Below are positions 19,711 through 29,168 of a stretch of DNA of 64,000 nt, piece by piece (the stretch's first letter is position 1; every line of letters starts with the position of its first letter). The translations under genes and the position numbers were made by a program. This DNA comes from an uncultured Bacteroidia bacterium (lineage in GTDB: Bacteria; Bacteroidota; Bacteroidia; NS11-12g; UBA9320). A model generated the notes under the pieces. It searched no databases and was not told where the DNA came from. It saw only the letters and a program-made list of their open reading frames with translations. The stretch spans positions 361,762-425,761 of the forward strand of contig CALSMN010000004.1 of NCBI GenBank assembly GCA_943787465.1, read 5' to 3'.

Positions 19711-20432
19711 TTTTTAGATGTGAGAATAAGAGATGTTAGACCTAAAAAAACTGACACTACAGATAGGAAGTAAATCAAATCTCGGGTATCTACTACTCCC
19801 CGACTTATTGAATCATAATGATATTGAATACCCAATGACTGGACAAAACTGTCTAAACCGCCAAATACACCGAGATTACTCATTTGATCAAAACCTACAT
19901 AAAAGAAAAAACATAAAAACAAACCGAGAATAAATGCCACAATCTGATTGGGCGTAATCACGGAAGCAAATAGACCTATACTGACATAAGACATGCCTAA
20001 ACACAATAGACCTAAGTAGGAACCCATAATGGCTCCCATGTCTAAATTGCCCTGAGGCGATCCCAATTGATATACTGAGTATACATATATAAAAGTGGGT
20101 AATAAAGCAAAAATTACTAAAGTAACAGAGGCAAAAAACTTCCCTAATATGATTTGAAGATCAGTAATTGGCTTTGTGCTCAATATTTCATAAGTACCTT
20201 GTTTGAGCTCCTCTGCAAAAGAACGCATCGTGATCGCCGAAATTAAAAAAGTAAAAACCCATGGTGCTAAAAAAAATAAAATATCCAAATTAGCGCGTCC
20301 TTGAGCTAAAATATTTCCATCGGCAAATATCCATGCAAATAATCCAATGATTAATAGAAAAACGATAATAACTACATAGGCAATGAGTGAACTTAAAAAA
20401 CTTCGAATTTCTTTTTTATAAATACTAAGCAT
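19707..20432 (-). CDS. gldF: Gliding motility-associated ABC permease GldF
   Basis: 241 residues with six hydrophobic segments, the first at about residues 15-34. The FLAPWVFTFLISAITMRSFAEE segment and the following KQGTYEILSTKPI block are typical of ABC-2 type permeases of the GldF family. It is the membrane half of the GldA/GldF/GldG transporter. The start overlaps the end of gldA by 8 bp and its end overlaps gldG by 4 bp. Confidence 0.9.
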   Translation of the reverse strand: MLSIYKKEIRSFLSSLIAYVVIIVFLLIIGLFAWIFADGNILAQGRANLDILFFLAPWVFTFLISAITMRSFAEELKQGTYEILSTKPITDLQIILGKFFASVTLVIFALLPTFIYVYSVYQLGSPQGNLDMGAIMGSYLGLLCLGMSYVSIGLFASVITPNQIVAFILGLFLCFFFYVGFDQMSNLGVFGGLDSFVQSLGIQYHYDSISRGVVDTRDLIYFLSVVSVFLGLTSLILTSKK

Positions 20433-21339
20433 TCTTGGTCAAAAATTCAAAAATAGACTCTAATGATTTCTCTTTACTCTTTTGCTCCAGAATTATTGTT
20501 TTAGAAGCAATGGCAAAATTGAAAAGTATTTCTGCTGCATCTGCTGATTTCTTGGTGCATACCGAATATGTATTGTTTCCTGATAGCTCTACGGATTGAA
20601 CACCTTTGATGGTCATCAATTGTTCCTCGTTTATTTTATCCTTAAAGGTAACAAGGGTATAAACTTGATCTTCATTCCTATTTTTCTTTATAGATTGAAT
20701 GGTATCATCCGCAATAATTTTACCTTGATTAATAATAATTACACGATTACACATGGCTTCTACTTCTTGCATAATATGTGAGGACAACAAAATAGTTTTA
20801 TTCTTGCCCAAAGAAAGAATCAGCTGTCTAATTTCTTTCATCTGATTGGGGTCTAATCCTGAGGTTGGCTCGTCTAATATAAGCACATCTGGATCATTAA
20901 TCAGGGCCTGAGCTAGACCAACACGTTGTTTATAGCCTTTTGATAATTGGCTAATTTTCTTCGTACTTTCTTGCGTAAGTCCAGTAGAATTGATAACCTT
21001 ATCAATGGCCTTCTTGGTGTTTTTTATATCATGAATATTAGCTGTAAATTCTAAATATTCTTTAACATACATTTCACCATAAAGTGGGTTCAATTCTGGC
21101 AAATACCCGATTTTCTTTTTGATTGCTATTCCATTACTTGAGACATCTAATCCTAGCACCTCTGCTTCTCCCGATGTCTTTGAGATATACCCACTTAAAA
21201 TTTTCATCGTTGTACTTTTCCCAGCACCATTAGGCCCTAAAAAACCTACAATCTCACCCGATCCTATCGAAAATGATACTTGATCTATTGCTTTTTGACT
21301 GCCATATACCTTCGTTAAATTTTTAACTTCGATTGACAT
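20425..21339 (-). CDS. gldA: Gliding motility-associated ABC ATPase GldA
   Basis: 304 residues with a complete nucleotide-binding domain: Walker A GPNGAGKST (about residues 36-44), Q-loop region YLPELNPLYG, signature LSKGYKQRVG (about 133-142), Walker B VLILDEPTSGLDP (about 154-166) and switch histidine in LLSSHIMQEVE. The C-terminal 90 residues are an accessory domain typical of GldA. The start ATG shares one base with the stop codon of the preceding adhesin gene (TAATG), implying coupled translation. Confidence 0.9.
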   Translation of the reverse strand: MSIEVKNLTKVYGSQKAIDQVSFSIGSGEIVGFLGPNGAGKSTTMKILSGYISKTSGEAEVLGLDVSSNGIAIKKKIGYLPELNPLYGEMYVKEYLEFTANIHDIKNTKKAIDKVINSTGLTQESTKKISQLSKGYKQRVGLAQALINDPDVLILDEPTSGLDPNQMKEIRQLILSLGKNKTILLSSHIMQEVEAMCNRVIIINQGKIIADDTIQSIKKNRNEDQVYTLVTFKDKINEEQLMTIKGVQSVELSGNNTYSVCTKKSADAAEILFNFAIASKTIILEQKSKEKSLESIFEFLTKNA

Positions 21340-24227
21340 TAATGACTAACTATTAAAGTGTGGTGTGAAATTTTTCCATCTTGAAGCATTGATAAAACAT
21401 ATGTTCCAGAAATTAATTCAGAAATTTCAATTGTAAAATTGGGTTGTAATACTCGTTTTTCAAGCGCTAATTGGCCAAAAACATCAGTAATTCTAATATC
21501 GATTGGGGTTGTGTTATTAATAGATGTTACATAAAGAAATTGATCAGCAGGGATGGGATATATATGGAATCGTCTGTCATCAATGCTTGGCACTCTAGCT
21601 GAACTGGTTATTTGCATTTCAGCATAACCCGAACAACCGTTGGAATCTATTACAGTTACTGAATATGTACCTTTATCTTTTACTTCAATTTTTTCAGTAG
21701 TTTCGCCTGTACTCCAAGTATATGAAACAAAATTGGGCCCAGGAGTGAGTACAAGGGGGTTACTCGTTCGAAGAGCTGTATCATTTCCTATTGTAATGAT
21801 TGGACTTTCGTATTTTGAAATAGTAATACTATCCGTAAATGAGCAATTTTCATTGCTTTTAACCTCCAGGTAATATAAACCTGGTCCGGTTACATTGATA
21901 CTAACATTATCGCTACCGTTGTACCATAAATAATTCTTCATGTTTGACGGACCCGTAAGTTGATAACTGATGTTATCACAAAATCCTGTATCTTGACCTA
22001 AGCTAAAATAGGGTGTTGGTTGATAGGTAATCTTAACAGTATCATATGCCGGACAACCAAAGCTATTGTAAGCTTCTACAAAAACTATTGTATCTGATGA
22101 AGTTGTAAAATTATTCTTGCTAGAAGAGACTCCATTCCATGCATAATTTTTTAGGAAAACAGGTCCAAAGTATTCAATACTAAGACCTTCACATAATGAG
22201 GTATCACTCCCTATGTCAATTGTCGAAGATGGATTTGTGAAAATTTGAATATCGCCCGTGTATTTACATCCAAAGGTATCTGTAACTTCTAGAGTATGAA
22301 GTTTTTCTTGATTAGTTGTATAGGTAGAATTGGTGGTGGAAACGGAATTCCATGAATATGATCTCATGTTGGGTGGTCCTATTAGTGTAATATCCAGATT
22401 ATCACAGATAGTAGTATCGTTACCTAATGAAAATTTAGGAAGAGGTTGTTCGATCACCACGAGCGTATCATAGTAACGACAAGTATTGTTATCCACCATA
22501 AAAAGTTTGAGTATTTCTGAAGAATCAATAGTTATTGATCGTTTATTAATTTGGACTCCATTATCTGTTTGCCATTCATAAATTAACATACCCGATTTTG
22601 CATTAATTGTTATGGAAGAACCCTCACAAAAAAATGTGTCAGAAATAAAATTTTGAGTCATTCTTGGTTTGACAAAAACTTCTACAGTTGCTGAATCTGA
22701 GGTACAAAGTCCATCATCAGAAGTTACTACAAGCTTATATTCTGTATCCTCATTAGGCGAAACTAATGGATTAGCAGATTGACTTGTAAAAGTTTGTCCA
22801 GAAATAGTGGTCCAAGAATAGTTATAGCCACTTATTGAAGATTTCCCAATATTGATAGAAGCACCATCACAAATGGTAAAGGTATTACCTTTCACTCTGG
22901 CTTCTAAATTACAACATACTACTGAATCTGAATTTTGAATGGATCCCTTTACGAATGAAATAGTTGAATTTGAATTGAGATTATAAATGTTTGAAAAACT
23001 ATTAGAGCTCAAATTAATAAATCCTTGTGATTGAATAGGTTCTATATCTGATGAGCATTCCAATGTAAGTGACTTAGATAATTTTGCTAAATATAAATCT
23101 TCGGTTGAGGTATTTCCTAGAGAATTTCCAGAAGAAAAAATAGAAAATCCTGAGGTAGGATTCCCCATGATAGACATTCCAGATTGTCCGTCAGTTGAAA
23201 AACCACCGATGGTTTTTCCTGAAGAGCTATTTCCAAATGAATATAATTCACAAAATACGGCATTAGTAGACATTGAACTTCTTGAAGACATAGCAATGAC
23301 AATAGAATTATTGTTTCCTAGTTTGATGTCCTTCAAAATTAGATTATCTACTGAGGCAATCAGGTCTGTATTCAGTATCTTAAAAGTAGTGTCTATTTTA
23401 CTGATTAATAAATTACTATTCATCCCACCATTTTGCAGAATATTACCTGCAACATAATACGCATTGTCAGCGGTCATGATAATTTGGGTAGCTATTTCAG
23501 AATTCGAGGTTCCAATATTCTTAGAATTTAAAACATTTCCAGCACTAGAAAGTGCCAAAAGTTGAAAATCTTTATCCCCACTTGTACCTATATTGACCGA
23601 ATCATTGGATGTGTAACCCGCAATAACTAATCTTCCGAAGTTATCTTCGATAATAGACATACCCCTATCATCGCCAATTCCACCAAAAGATTTAGTCCAA
23701 GATATTGCCCCACTACTTGATAGTTTACAAATCAAAATGTTATCACCCAATGTATCTGTTTTTACATAACCACATGCATAATACTCACCATTAAATGCTT
23801 GTACAACATCAAAAAGTTGTTCCGTGCTATCGGTATCTAAAGCACGAGACCATTGTAAAGCACCGGAAGAACTAATTTTGGAAACAAAACCATTTATATT
23901 ATTGGAACTTGTTGTGGTATAACCGCAAATTACGACACCCCCGTCTTTGGTTGGCTTCATACTCGTAGCACTATCTCTTCGAGAATTTCCATAGGTATAT
24001 GACCAAAGGGACTCACCTAAACCATCTGTTTTGGTTACAACAAAGTCCAGATCACCTTGCCCCCCGCTATTTGAGTTCGATAATAAGAAATAATCGCCAC
24101 TTGAATTCTGAAAAGCCATTTGAGCTTTGTCAGCTGAATCATTGATGATTAATTTTACAAAATTGGTGTTTTGAGCAGAGACACCTAGGGATATAAAGAG
24201 CGTTATTAAAGAAAAAATTACTTTCAT
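21339..24227 (-). CDS. T9SS-sorted adhesin with propeller-like and Ig-like repeats, first gene of the gld operon
   Basis: 962 residues with a signal peptide (MKVIFSLITLFISLGVSAQ). Residues about 25-430 contain repeats of the type GDxDFxVxKxxxxGxxxWxxxxG(G/N)xxxD and GGxVICGYT, a bacterial beta-propeller pattern. Residues about 440-870 are five or six Ig-like modules each starting with an IGxDTxxC motif (SLGNDTTIC, DIGSDTSLC, SLGQDTGFC). The last module has lost that cysteine (NDTALRT). The final 80 residues are a T9SS type A sorting domain (YPIPADQFLYV, SGTYVLSML). It heads the operon with gldA, gldF, gldG. Surface adhesion is inferred. Confidence 0.85.
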   Translation of the reverse strand: MKVIFSLITLFISLGVSAQNTNFVKLIINDSADKAQMAFQNSSGDYFLLSNSNSGGQGDLDFVVTKTDGLGESLWSYTYGNSRRDSATSMKPTKDGGVVICGYTTTSSNNINGFVSKISSSGALQWSRALDTDSTEQLFDVVQAFNGEYYACGYVKTDTLGDNILICKLSSSGAISWTKSFGGIGDDRGMSIIEDNFGRLVIAGYTSNDSVNIGTSGDKDFQLLALSSAGNVLNSKNIGTSNSEIATQIIMTADNAYYVAGNILQNGGMNSNLLISKIDTTFKILNTDLIASVDNLILKDIKLGNNNSIVIAMSSRSSMSTNAVFCELYSFGNSSSGKTIGGFSTDGQSGMSIMGNPTSGFSIFSSGNSLGNTSTEDLYLAKLSKSLTLECSSDIEPIQSQGFINLSSNSFSNIYNLNSNSTISFVKGSIQNSDSVVCCNLEARVKGNTFTICDGASINIGKSSISGYNYSWTTISGQTFTSQSANPLVSPNEDTEYKLVVTSDDGLCTSDSATVEVFVKPRMTQNFISDTFFCEGSSITINAKSGMLIYEWQTDNGVQINKRSITIDSSEILKLFMVDNNTCRYYDTLVVIEQPLPKFSLGNDTTICDNLDITLIGPPNMRSYSWNSVSTTNSTYTTNQEKLHTLEVTDTFGCKYTGDIQIFTNPSSTIDIGSDTSLCEGLSIEYFGPVFLKNYAWNGVSSSKNNFTTSSDTIVFVEAYNSFGCPAYDTVKITYQPTPYFSLGQDTGFCDNISYQLTGPSNMKNYLWYNGSDNVSINVTGPGLYYLEVKSNENCSFTDSITISKYESPIITIGNDTALRTSNPLVLTPGPNFVSYTWSTGETTEKIEVKDKGTYSVTVIDSNGCSGYAEMQITSSARVPSIDDRRFHIYPIPADQFLYVTSINNTTPIDIRITDVFGQLALEKRVLQPNFTIEISELISGTYVLSMLQDGKISHHTLIVSH

Positions 24228-24273
24228 GATTGAATTTGAAATTTGGTAGACGCAATTTAATTTTTTTCAAGCA

Positions 24274-24837
24274 TTAAAATGCCATCTTTCTAGCAACTTT
24301 TAATGAATAGCTAACATATTCTGAAAAACCAGCATTAAACTGCTTGTTATCCAATAACTGACCATGTTCATCAATACAACGAGTAACTTCTTGAACCTCA
24401 TAGGCACTTGGACTGACCATACTGGACAACTTAAAAAAACTAATTATTTTGTTGAAAACCGAGACGAGTTGCACTGCAGGCATTCTACCTCCACGACCTG
24501 CACTCACTCCAATTGTTGCAATTACCTTATTGTCAAATATATGCTTATACTCATTGTTAGCTAATTGATGAATTGTATTTATGATTTCTGCCGTGGGAAA
24601 CCAATTGTATTCTGGAGTTAACACAAAAACTAAATCCGCTTCATCTAATGTATGAATCATTTTGGTTTGAAACAGTGTTTCTTTTCCGGGTACCAACATT
24701 TCTTGGTTAAAATTTGGCAAATCATACTCCTGAAAATCAATAATCTTTGACGAATCAAAATAAGATGATATGGCTTTCGCTACACGCAATGTGTTATTGT
24801 TGGGTCTTGCAGATCCCGATATAATACAGACTTTCAT
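24274..24837 (-). CDS. NADPH-dependent FMN reductase family protein
   Basis: 187 residues. The flavodoxin-like fold is marked by IISGSARPNNNT (phosphate loop for FMN, residues 5-16), LVFVLTPEYNWFPTAEI (PEYNW-type motif, about 70-86) and IGVSAGRGG. Members reduce FMN or quinones using NAD(P)H; the substrate is unknown here. Its ATG overlaps the stop of the upstream membrane protein gene by 4 bp, placing it last in the tyrS operon with a second flavin-related gene. Confidence 0.85.
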   Translation of the reverse strand: MKVCIISGSARPNNNTLRVAKAISSYFDSSKIIDFQEYDLPNFNQEMLVPGKETLFQTKMIHTLDEADLVFVLTPEYNWFPTAEIINTIHQLANNEYKHIFDNKVIATIGVSAGRGGRMPAVQLVSVFNKIISFFKLSSMVSPSAYEVQEVTRCIDEHGQLLDNKQFNAGFSEYVSYSLKVARKMAF

Positions 24838-25364
24838 TTTATTTTGATATATTGAGCTATCCGTTTAACGGTTTTATAATTTCTAGCAAAATCAATAAAC
24901 CACCATGAAAAGTAGGGTCTGCTCTCAATGGTATATAGATCATCTTTATGTTCTATTCGAATTTTATCGGGTTTGAGAAAATATACTTTTTTAGAGGCTA
25001 TAATCGTATTTCCTATAACGGATATATTGACAAAACGCGAATTGGAAGCAAGCCAATCTTCAAGTTCAGGGATCGAATAGGTGCTTCTTACACGAACTAT
25101 CTGATGAGATTTTAAATAGTTTTCATCAGGAAAACCTTCTGCCTCTTCAAAACTTAGTGTATGATATAAGGATAATAAAAAACTGAATGCAAATGCTATA
25201 AAAAAAGCAACGTTCAAATTGCTTTGAATAAAGGTAAATCCATACTTCCATCCATCTTCCTTCATGACAATAATTGCAATAGCAATGGGTAAAATTAGAA
25301 TCCAGCAACGAATCAAATAAGTTAGAGAAATAAAAAGTTTGAACAGTAATTTTTGAATATTCAT
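24834..25364 (-). CDS. Membrane protein of unknown function
   Basis: 176 residues with two hydrophobic segments near the N-terminus (about residues 14-33 and 51-67) and a soluble C-terminal half of mixed strands with IRIEHKDDLYTIESRP and WWFIDFARNYKTVKRI. I do not recognise the family. It is placed between two flavoprotein genes, abutting the flavin reductase-like gene without a gap and overlapping the FMN reductase gene by 4 bp, so it is co-transcribed. A role with either flavoprotein is a guess from position only. Confidence 0.6.
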   Translation of the reverse strand: MNIQKLLFKLFISLTYLIRCWILILPIAIAIIVMKEDGWKYGFTFIQSNLNVAFFIAFAFSFLLSLYHTLSFEEAEGFPDENYLKSHQIVRVRSTYSIPELEDWLASNSRFVNISVIGNTIIASKKVYFLKPDKIRIEHKDDLYTIESRPYFSWWFIDFARNYKTVKRIAQYIKIK

Positions 25365-26213
25365 TTAGTTTAATTCGGTTAGTATTGCGTAAGCCAAAGC
25401 AACATGGTTTAGTTCCAAGCTTCGTTTAGCTTCACTTAAAGTTATTAAACCCGTATAATGGTTGAGAATGTTAAGCCTTTCTTCTTCGGAGGGTATTGAT
25501 TCCATCATGCCTAACTTTCCAAGTTCGTTACCTGTCAAATCTTTATTTTCACGTATGCTTCGAGGCAATACATCAACACCTATTCCAATGGTAGTAAGAG
25601 GTTTGTCTATTTCAAACATAGAATGACTGTCGGCTCTACAATACCAATTGCCACCCATCCGGCTAACTAAATCTATTCTTTGTTGATCAACCATACCATT
25701 ATCATCCAACACGGAATCGTCAATATGCATTTTAAGTACCTCGCAAAAAATTAAATTTCCCGCACCGCCATTTTCCCCTAATTCTTTTATTTCTATTACT
25801 TTACACTCTATTTGAATCGGTGATTCTAACACGCGATAAGGCTGAATGGTATCAGAAGCGATTGGCGTAAATCCAGATTTCTTGAATTCGTCTACAGTAC
25901 TATCAAAAGGGGAACTTGCTAGACTCATCTGATTTACCATTGCATATGTGACTACATTTATAACAACCTCAGGAATATTTTTTACATTGTGATAGGTATC
26001 CTTATTTGTATTTGTCCTTCCACTTCTTGCTGGAGAAAAAATTAATATTGGTGGATTAGCACTAAAAACATTAAAAAAGCTGAATGGTGCTAAATTTCTA
26101 TGACCATCTTTGTCAATTGTACTTGCAAAAGCAATGGGCCTTGGACCTATACTCCCAAGTAAGTATTGATGCAGTTTAGGTACAGTTAGCTCTTTAGGAT
26201 CAATAGATATCAT
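25365..26213 (-). CDS. Flavin reductase family protein (FMN-binding split barrel)
   Basis: 282 residues. The N-terminal split barrel is recognisable from GPRPIAFASTIDKDGHRNLAPFS-like residues 22-44 (GxRPI...NLAPFSFFN), followed by NPPILIFSPARS, the FMN phosphate-binding region. Family members bind FMN; larger Bacteroidota members of about 290 residues like this one are of unknown substrate. The C-terminal 80 residues are helical. It begins 2 bp after tyrS and is immediately followed by the membrane protein gene. Confidence 0.82.
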   Translation of the reverse strand: MISIDPKELTVPKLHQYLLGSIGPRPIAFASTIDKDGHRNLAPFSFFNVFSANPPILIFSPARSGRTNTNKDTYHNVKNIPEVVINVVTYAMVNQMSLASSPFDSTVDEFKKSGFTPIASDTIQPYRVLESPIQIECKVIEIKELGENGGAGNLIFCEVLKMHIDDSVLDDNGMVDQQRIDLVSRMGGNWYCRADSHSMFEIDKPLTTIGIGVDVLPRSIRENKDLTGNELGKLGMMESIPSEEERLNILNHYTGLITLSEAKRSLELNHVALAYAILTELN

Positions 26214-26215
26214 AT

Positions 26216-27496
26216 TTAATTTTTGATAATGATAAATTTATTCTTTTTACCTCGTTGTAGAAGGATGTATTTTCCATTAATGAGATCGGTATTTGAAAAA
26301 ATAAATTCTTCTGTAACTTTTTCGCTATTTACAGAGACGGAATTTTCTTGCAAAGCTCTTTTTGCTTCACTTTTACTAGCCAAAAAACCGGTATCTGCAC
26401 ACATTTCTACTATATTAATTCCGTCTATATCAGTTACTTCTTTGTTTTTAACTCCATTAAATATGGAAAAAAAATCTGACTCTGACAATTCGCGTAAACT
26501 CGCTGCTGTAGCCTTCCCAAATAAAATATCAGAAGCCGATAAAGCTGTTTTATAACCTTCTTCACCATGAACCCATTGTGTAATAAATCCAGCTAATTCT
26601 TTTTGCAAAAATCTGAGATGTGGTGTTTCTTTATGCTGATTAATTAAATTATCTATGTATGCTTTCTGATGTAAAGTAAAGATCTTGATGTATCTTTCAG
26701 CATCATCATCAGAGGTATTCATCCAAAACTGGTAAAATTCGTACGGACTTGTCTTTGATGGATCTAACCACACATTACCACCCTCACTTTTACCAAATTT
26801 ACTTCCGTCAGATTTAGTGATTAAAGGAGCTGTTAACGAAAATCCTTTACCTTCACCTTTTCTTCGAATTAATTCTGTACCCGTAACTATATTTCCCCAT
26901 TGATCACTACCACCCATTTGAAGTTTAATATTTTTCTCCTTCCATAAATAATAAAAATCATACCCCTGAACCAACTGATAACTAAACTCGGTAAAACTCA
27001 TTCCCTCTTCCAGTCTATTTTTTACAGAATCTTTAGCCATCATGTAATTCACAGAAATATGTTTACCAACATCCCTGATAAATTCTAAAAAAGACATCGG
27101 CTCAAACCAGGAGAAATTATTGACTACCTCAGCACTATTTATTCCACAATCGAAGTCTAAAAATTGCTCTAATTGCTTTTTTTGAGCATTTAAATTGTGT
27201 TGAATTTCTTCTATACTTAATAACTGACGCTCGGCTTTCTTTCCCGATGGATCACCAACCATACCGGTAGCACCACCAACAAGTGCATAGGGCTTATGAC
27301 CTGCTCTTTGTAGATGTACCAACAAAATAATAGGAACTAAATTACCAATGTGTAATGAATCTGCAGTAGGATCAAAACCCACATAACCACTTACCATCTC
27401 TTCCATTAACAATTCTTCTGTTCCCGGAATGGACTGGTGGTATAAACCTCTCCATTTTAATTCCTCGATGATGTTATAATTGGGTGAAAACTTCAT
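26216..27496 (-). CDS. tyrS: Tyrosyl-tRNA synthetase
   Basis: 426 residues from the ATG at 27496 (MKFSPNYNIIEELKWRG). A TTG-like upstream extension to 27583 would pass through the predicted promoter and is rejected. Class I motifs are the HIGN signature (SLHIGNLVPI, about residues 47-56) and KFGKSEGG as the KMSKS variant. GFDPTADS and the tyrosine pocket QGYDFYYL are present, and a C-terminal S4 RNA-binding domain is seen (SKSEAKRALQENSVSVN). The enzyme charges tRNA-Tyr. It is first in an operon with two flavoprotein genes and a membrane protein. Confidence 0.95.
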   Translation of the reverse strand: MKFSPNYNIIEELKWRGLYHQSIPGTEELLMEEMVSGYVGFDPTADSLHIGNLVPIILLVHLQRAGHKPYALVGGATGMVGDPSGKKAERQLLSIEEIQHNLNAQKKQLEQFLDFDCGINSAEVVNNFSWFEPMSFLEFIRDVGKHISVNYMMAKDSVKNRLEEGMSFTEFSYQLVQGYDFYYLWKEKNIKLQMGGSDQWGNIVTGTELIRRKGEGKGFSLTAPLITKSDGSKFGKSEGGNVWLDPSKTSPYEFYQFWMNTSDDDAERYIKIFTLHQKAYIDNLINQHKETPHLRFLQKELAGFITQWVHGEEGYKTALSASDILFGKATAASLRELSESDFFSIFNGVKNKEVTDIDGINIVEMCADTGFLASKSEAKRALQENSVSVNSEKVTEEFIFSNTDLINGKYILLQRGKKNKFIIIKN

Positions 27497-27511
27497 TCTA
27501 TTCAATAACAA

Positions 27512-27519
27512 CAAAGGTA
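27512..27519 (-). promoter_or_regulatory. Predicted -7 box (TACCTTTG) for tyrS
   Basis: The minus strand reads TACCTTTG, a full TAnnTTTG match ending 15 nt before the tyrS ATG at 27496. It supports that start and implies a very short leader with no room for a tRNA-responsive T-box. No clear -33 element is visible. Confidence 0.5.
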
Positions 27520-27599
27520 GAAATTTGATTGAAGTTGTAGTCTTTAAGTCAAGGATAATATCTAACAACAAATTTCGTTTCATTATTTTTAACTCTACT

Positions 27600-29081
27600 A
27601 TGAAACCTAAATACCAGCGTCAACCTACATTGAAAATTTTTTCATGGGATATTTTAATCCTTTTTATTATTTATATAAGCCTCTACCTTGTTCTGACTTT
27701 GTTGCACCCATTTCCAGATGGTATTAGTGATTCTGCTGATTATATTCGATCTGCTGTTCAAGGAAGGTATATTGGTTATCGCCCCTATGGATATTCAAAA
27801 TTTTTAAACCTTATAAAAGGGGTGTCTAACCAAATTCCATTTTTAATTTTTATCCAATTTTTAATAAGTACTTGTGTACATATCGTATTTGCTAAAACGT
27901 TAGTACATATTTTTAATCTTTCAAAAGGGTACAAAATAGCCTTATATATCCTATTAGCCTTTAGCCTAAAAACGATCTATCTTACCAATTGTATTCTGAG
28001 TGATAGTCTGTTTACATCATTAACGATATTGTGGACTACAATACTGATATGGATCATTTACAGTAAAGATTCAAGAATCACTATTGTATTGATTATTCTA
28101 ACATGTATTGTACTTTATATAACCATCAATATTCGTTACATAGGGATTATCTACTTTATTTTAACCTTTTTTGTCCTCACTTTAACGCTATATAAAAAAG
28201 AAAAAAATCTACTTTTTTTAAGCTTCCTCATTCTGTGTATTATGGGTTATAAGCTATATCACGATCAAGTAATGGCTACCAAAAAAATTACTGGGGTACA
28301 CACCTACAGTGGGTTTTCTGGTTGGCAAATGGCGAATAATGCCATGCATGCTGTTTCAGAAATTGACTTTAATAATGATGAAATTGAAGATCCAGAATTA
28401 AAGAATTTCATTTCTACACTTAGTAATTTTGATTCCTCTACACTCAAAGCGGATGGAGTCACTGCCAAATATTTATGGCTTAAAAAACTCCCATTAAAGC
28501 AGTATTTGTTCGACAAAATGAATGAAAACCAATCTCAATATCTAAGAACATGGACCAAATTAGGCAAAACAACCTATACAGATTTTGCTAAATATGTCAT
28601 GATTCACTACCCTGTAGAGTACACTCAAAATTATTTAATACCCAATCTTTTAGAAACCCTATATCCAAAACTAGATGACGTATATACCACTTCTGATACT
28701 GCCTATGTATCCAACGTTATTTTAAAAGACCATTTTGATTTTGATCCATCATTAAAAATGCTTGTTAGACAAACACCTATCAATGCCGTAGCAAACTATC
28801 TTCCCATTGCTCAGCTTATTATATGGTTAGTATTAATGGTGATACTCATATTGATTATTGCAAAGAAGGTATGGAAAAAATTGACGAAAATACAAACTGT
28901 TATTTTTGGTTTTATTTGGAGTGTAATGGCAGGATATATACTCTTTCATATTTACGCTGCTCCAGTGTATATGAGGCATTTAACACCTATATATTTTGCT
29001 CAAATAAGTTTAATTATAGTTGGAGTTAGCACGCTAATTATGCCAAAACACACCGACGATTTGCCAAACACGATACCATAA
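27600..29081 (+). CDS. Multi-pass membrane protein, possible GT-C type glycosyltransferase
   Basis: 493 residues from the ATG at 27600 (MKPKYQRQPTLKIFSWD). The upstream in-frame extension overlaps tyrS and its promoter. About nine to eleven hydrophobic helices are predicted. A first extracytoplasmic loop with DGISDSADYIRSA followed by RPYGYSKFL resembles the acidic catalytic loop of GT-C glycosyltransferases (GT39/ArnT-like), and a large soluble loop lies between helices at about residues 225-380. No named family is recognised with certainty. It is divergent from tyrS and followed by polA. Confidence 0.6.
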   Translation: MKPKYQRQPTLKIFSWDILILFIIYISLYLVLTLLHPFPDGISDSADYIRSAVQGRYIGYRPYGYSKFLNLIKGVSNQIPFLIFIQFLISTCVHIVFAKTLVHIFNLSKGYKIALYILLAFSLKTIYLTNCILSDSLFTSLTILWTTILIWIIYSKDSRITIVLIILTCIVLYITINIRYIGIIYFILTFFVLTLTLYKKEKNLLFLSFLILCIMGYKLYHDQVMATKKITGVHTYSGFSGWQMANNAMHAVSEIDFNNDEIEDPELKNFISTLSNFDSSTLKADGVTAKYLWLKKLPLKQYLFDKMNENQSQYLRTWTKLGKTTYTDFAKYVMIHYPVEYTQNYLIPNLLETLYPKLDDVYTTSDTAYVSNVILKDHFDFDPSLKMLVRQTPINAVANYLPIAQLIIWLVLMVILILIIAKKVWKKLTKIQTVIFGFIWSVMAGYILFHIYAAPVYMRHLTPIYFAQISLIIVGVSTLIMPKHTDDLPNTIP

Positions 29082-29151
29082 TCCTATACGCATTCAATAG
29101 GTTGCAGTAACATTATATTGAACCTGTATTCTATTCATCTTAAAATTGATT

Positions 29152-29159
29152 TACTTTTG
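29152..29159 (+). promoter_or_regulatory. Predicted -7 box (TACTTTTG) for polA
   Basis: TACTTTTG, a full TAnnTTTG match, ends nine bases before the polA ATG at 29169, so the leader would be only a few bases. This position also argues against the upstream ATG at 29118. Confidence 0.45.
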
Positions 29160-29168
29160 ACTCTCTTT

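Noticed and set aside
27480-27599. Upstream extension of the membrane protein gene overlapping tyrS
   Set aside because: It would read through the tyrS start and promoter; the ATG at 27600 gives a normal membrane protein N-terminus.
29082-29168. Hairpin AATAGGTT/AACCTGTATT before polA
   Set aside because: The arms need a bulge, the loop is long, and there is no U run.
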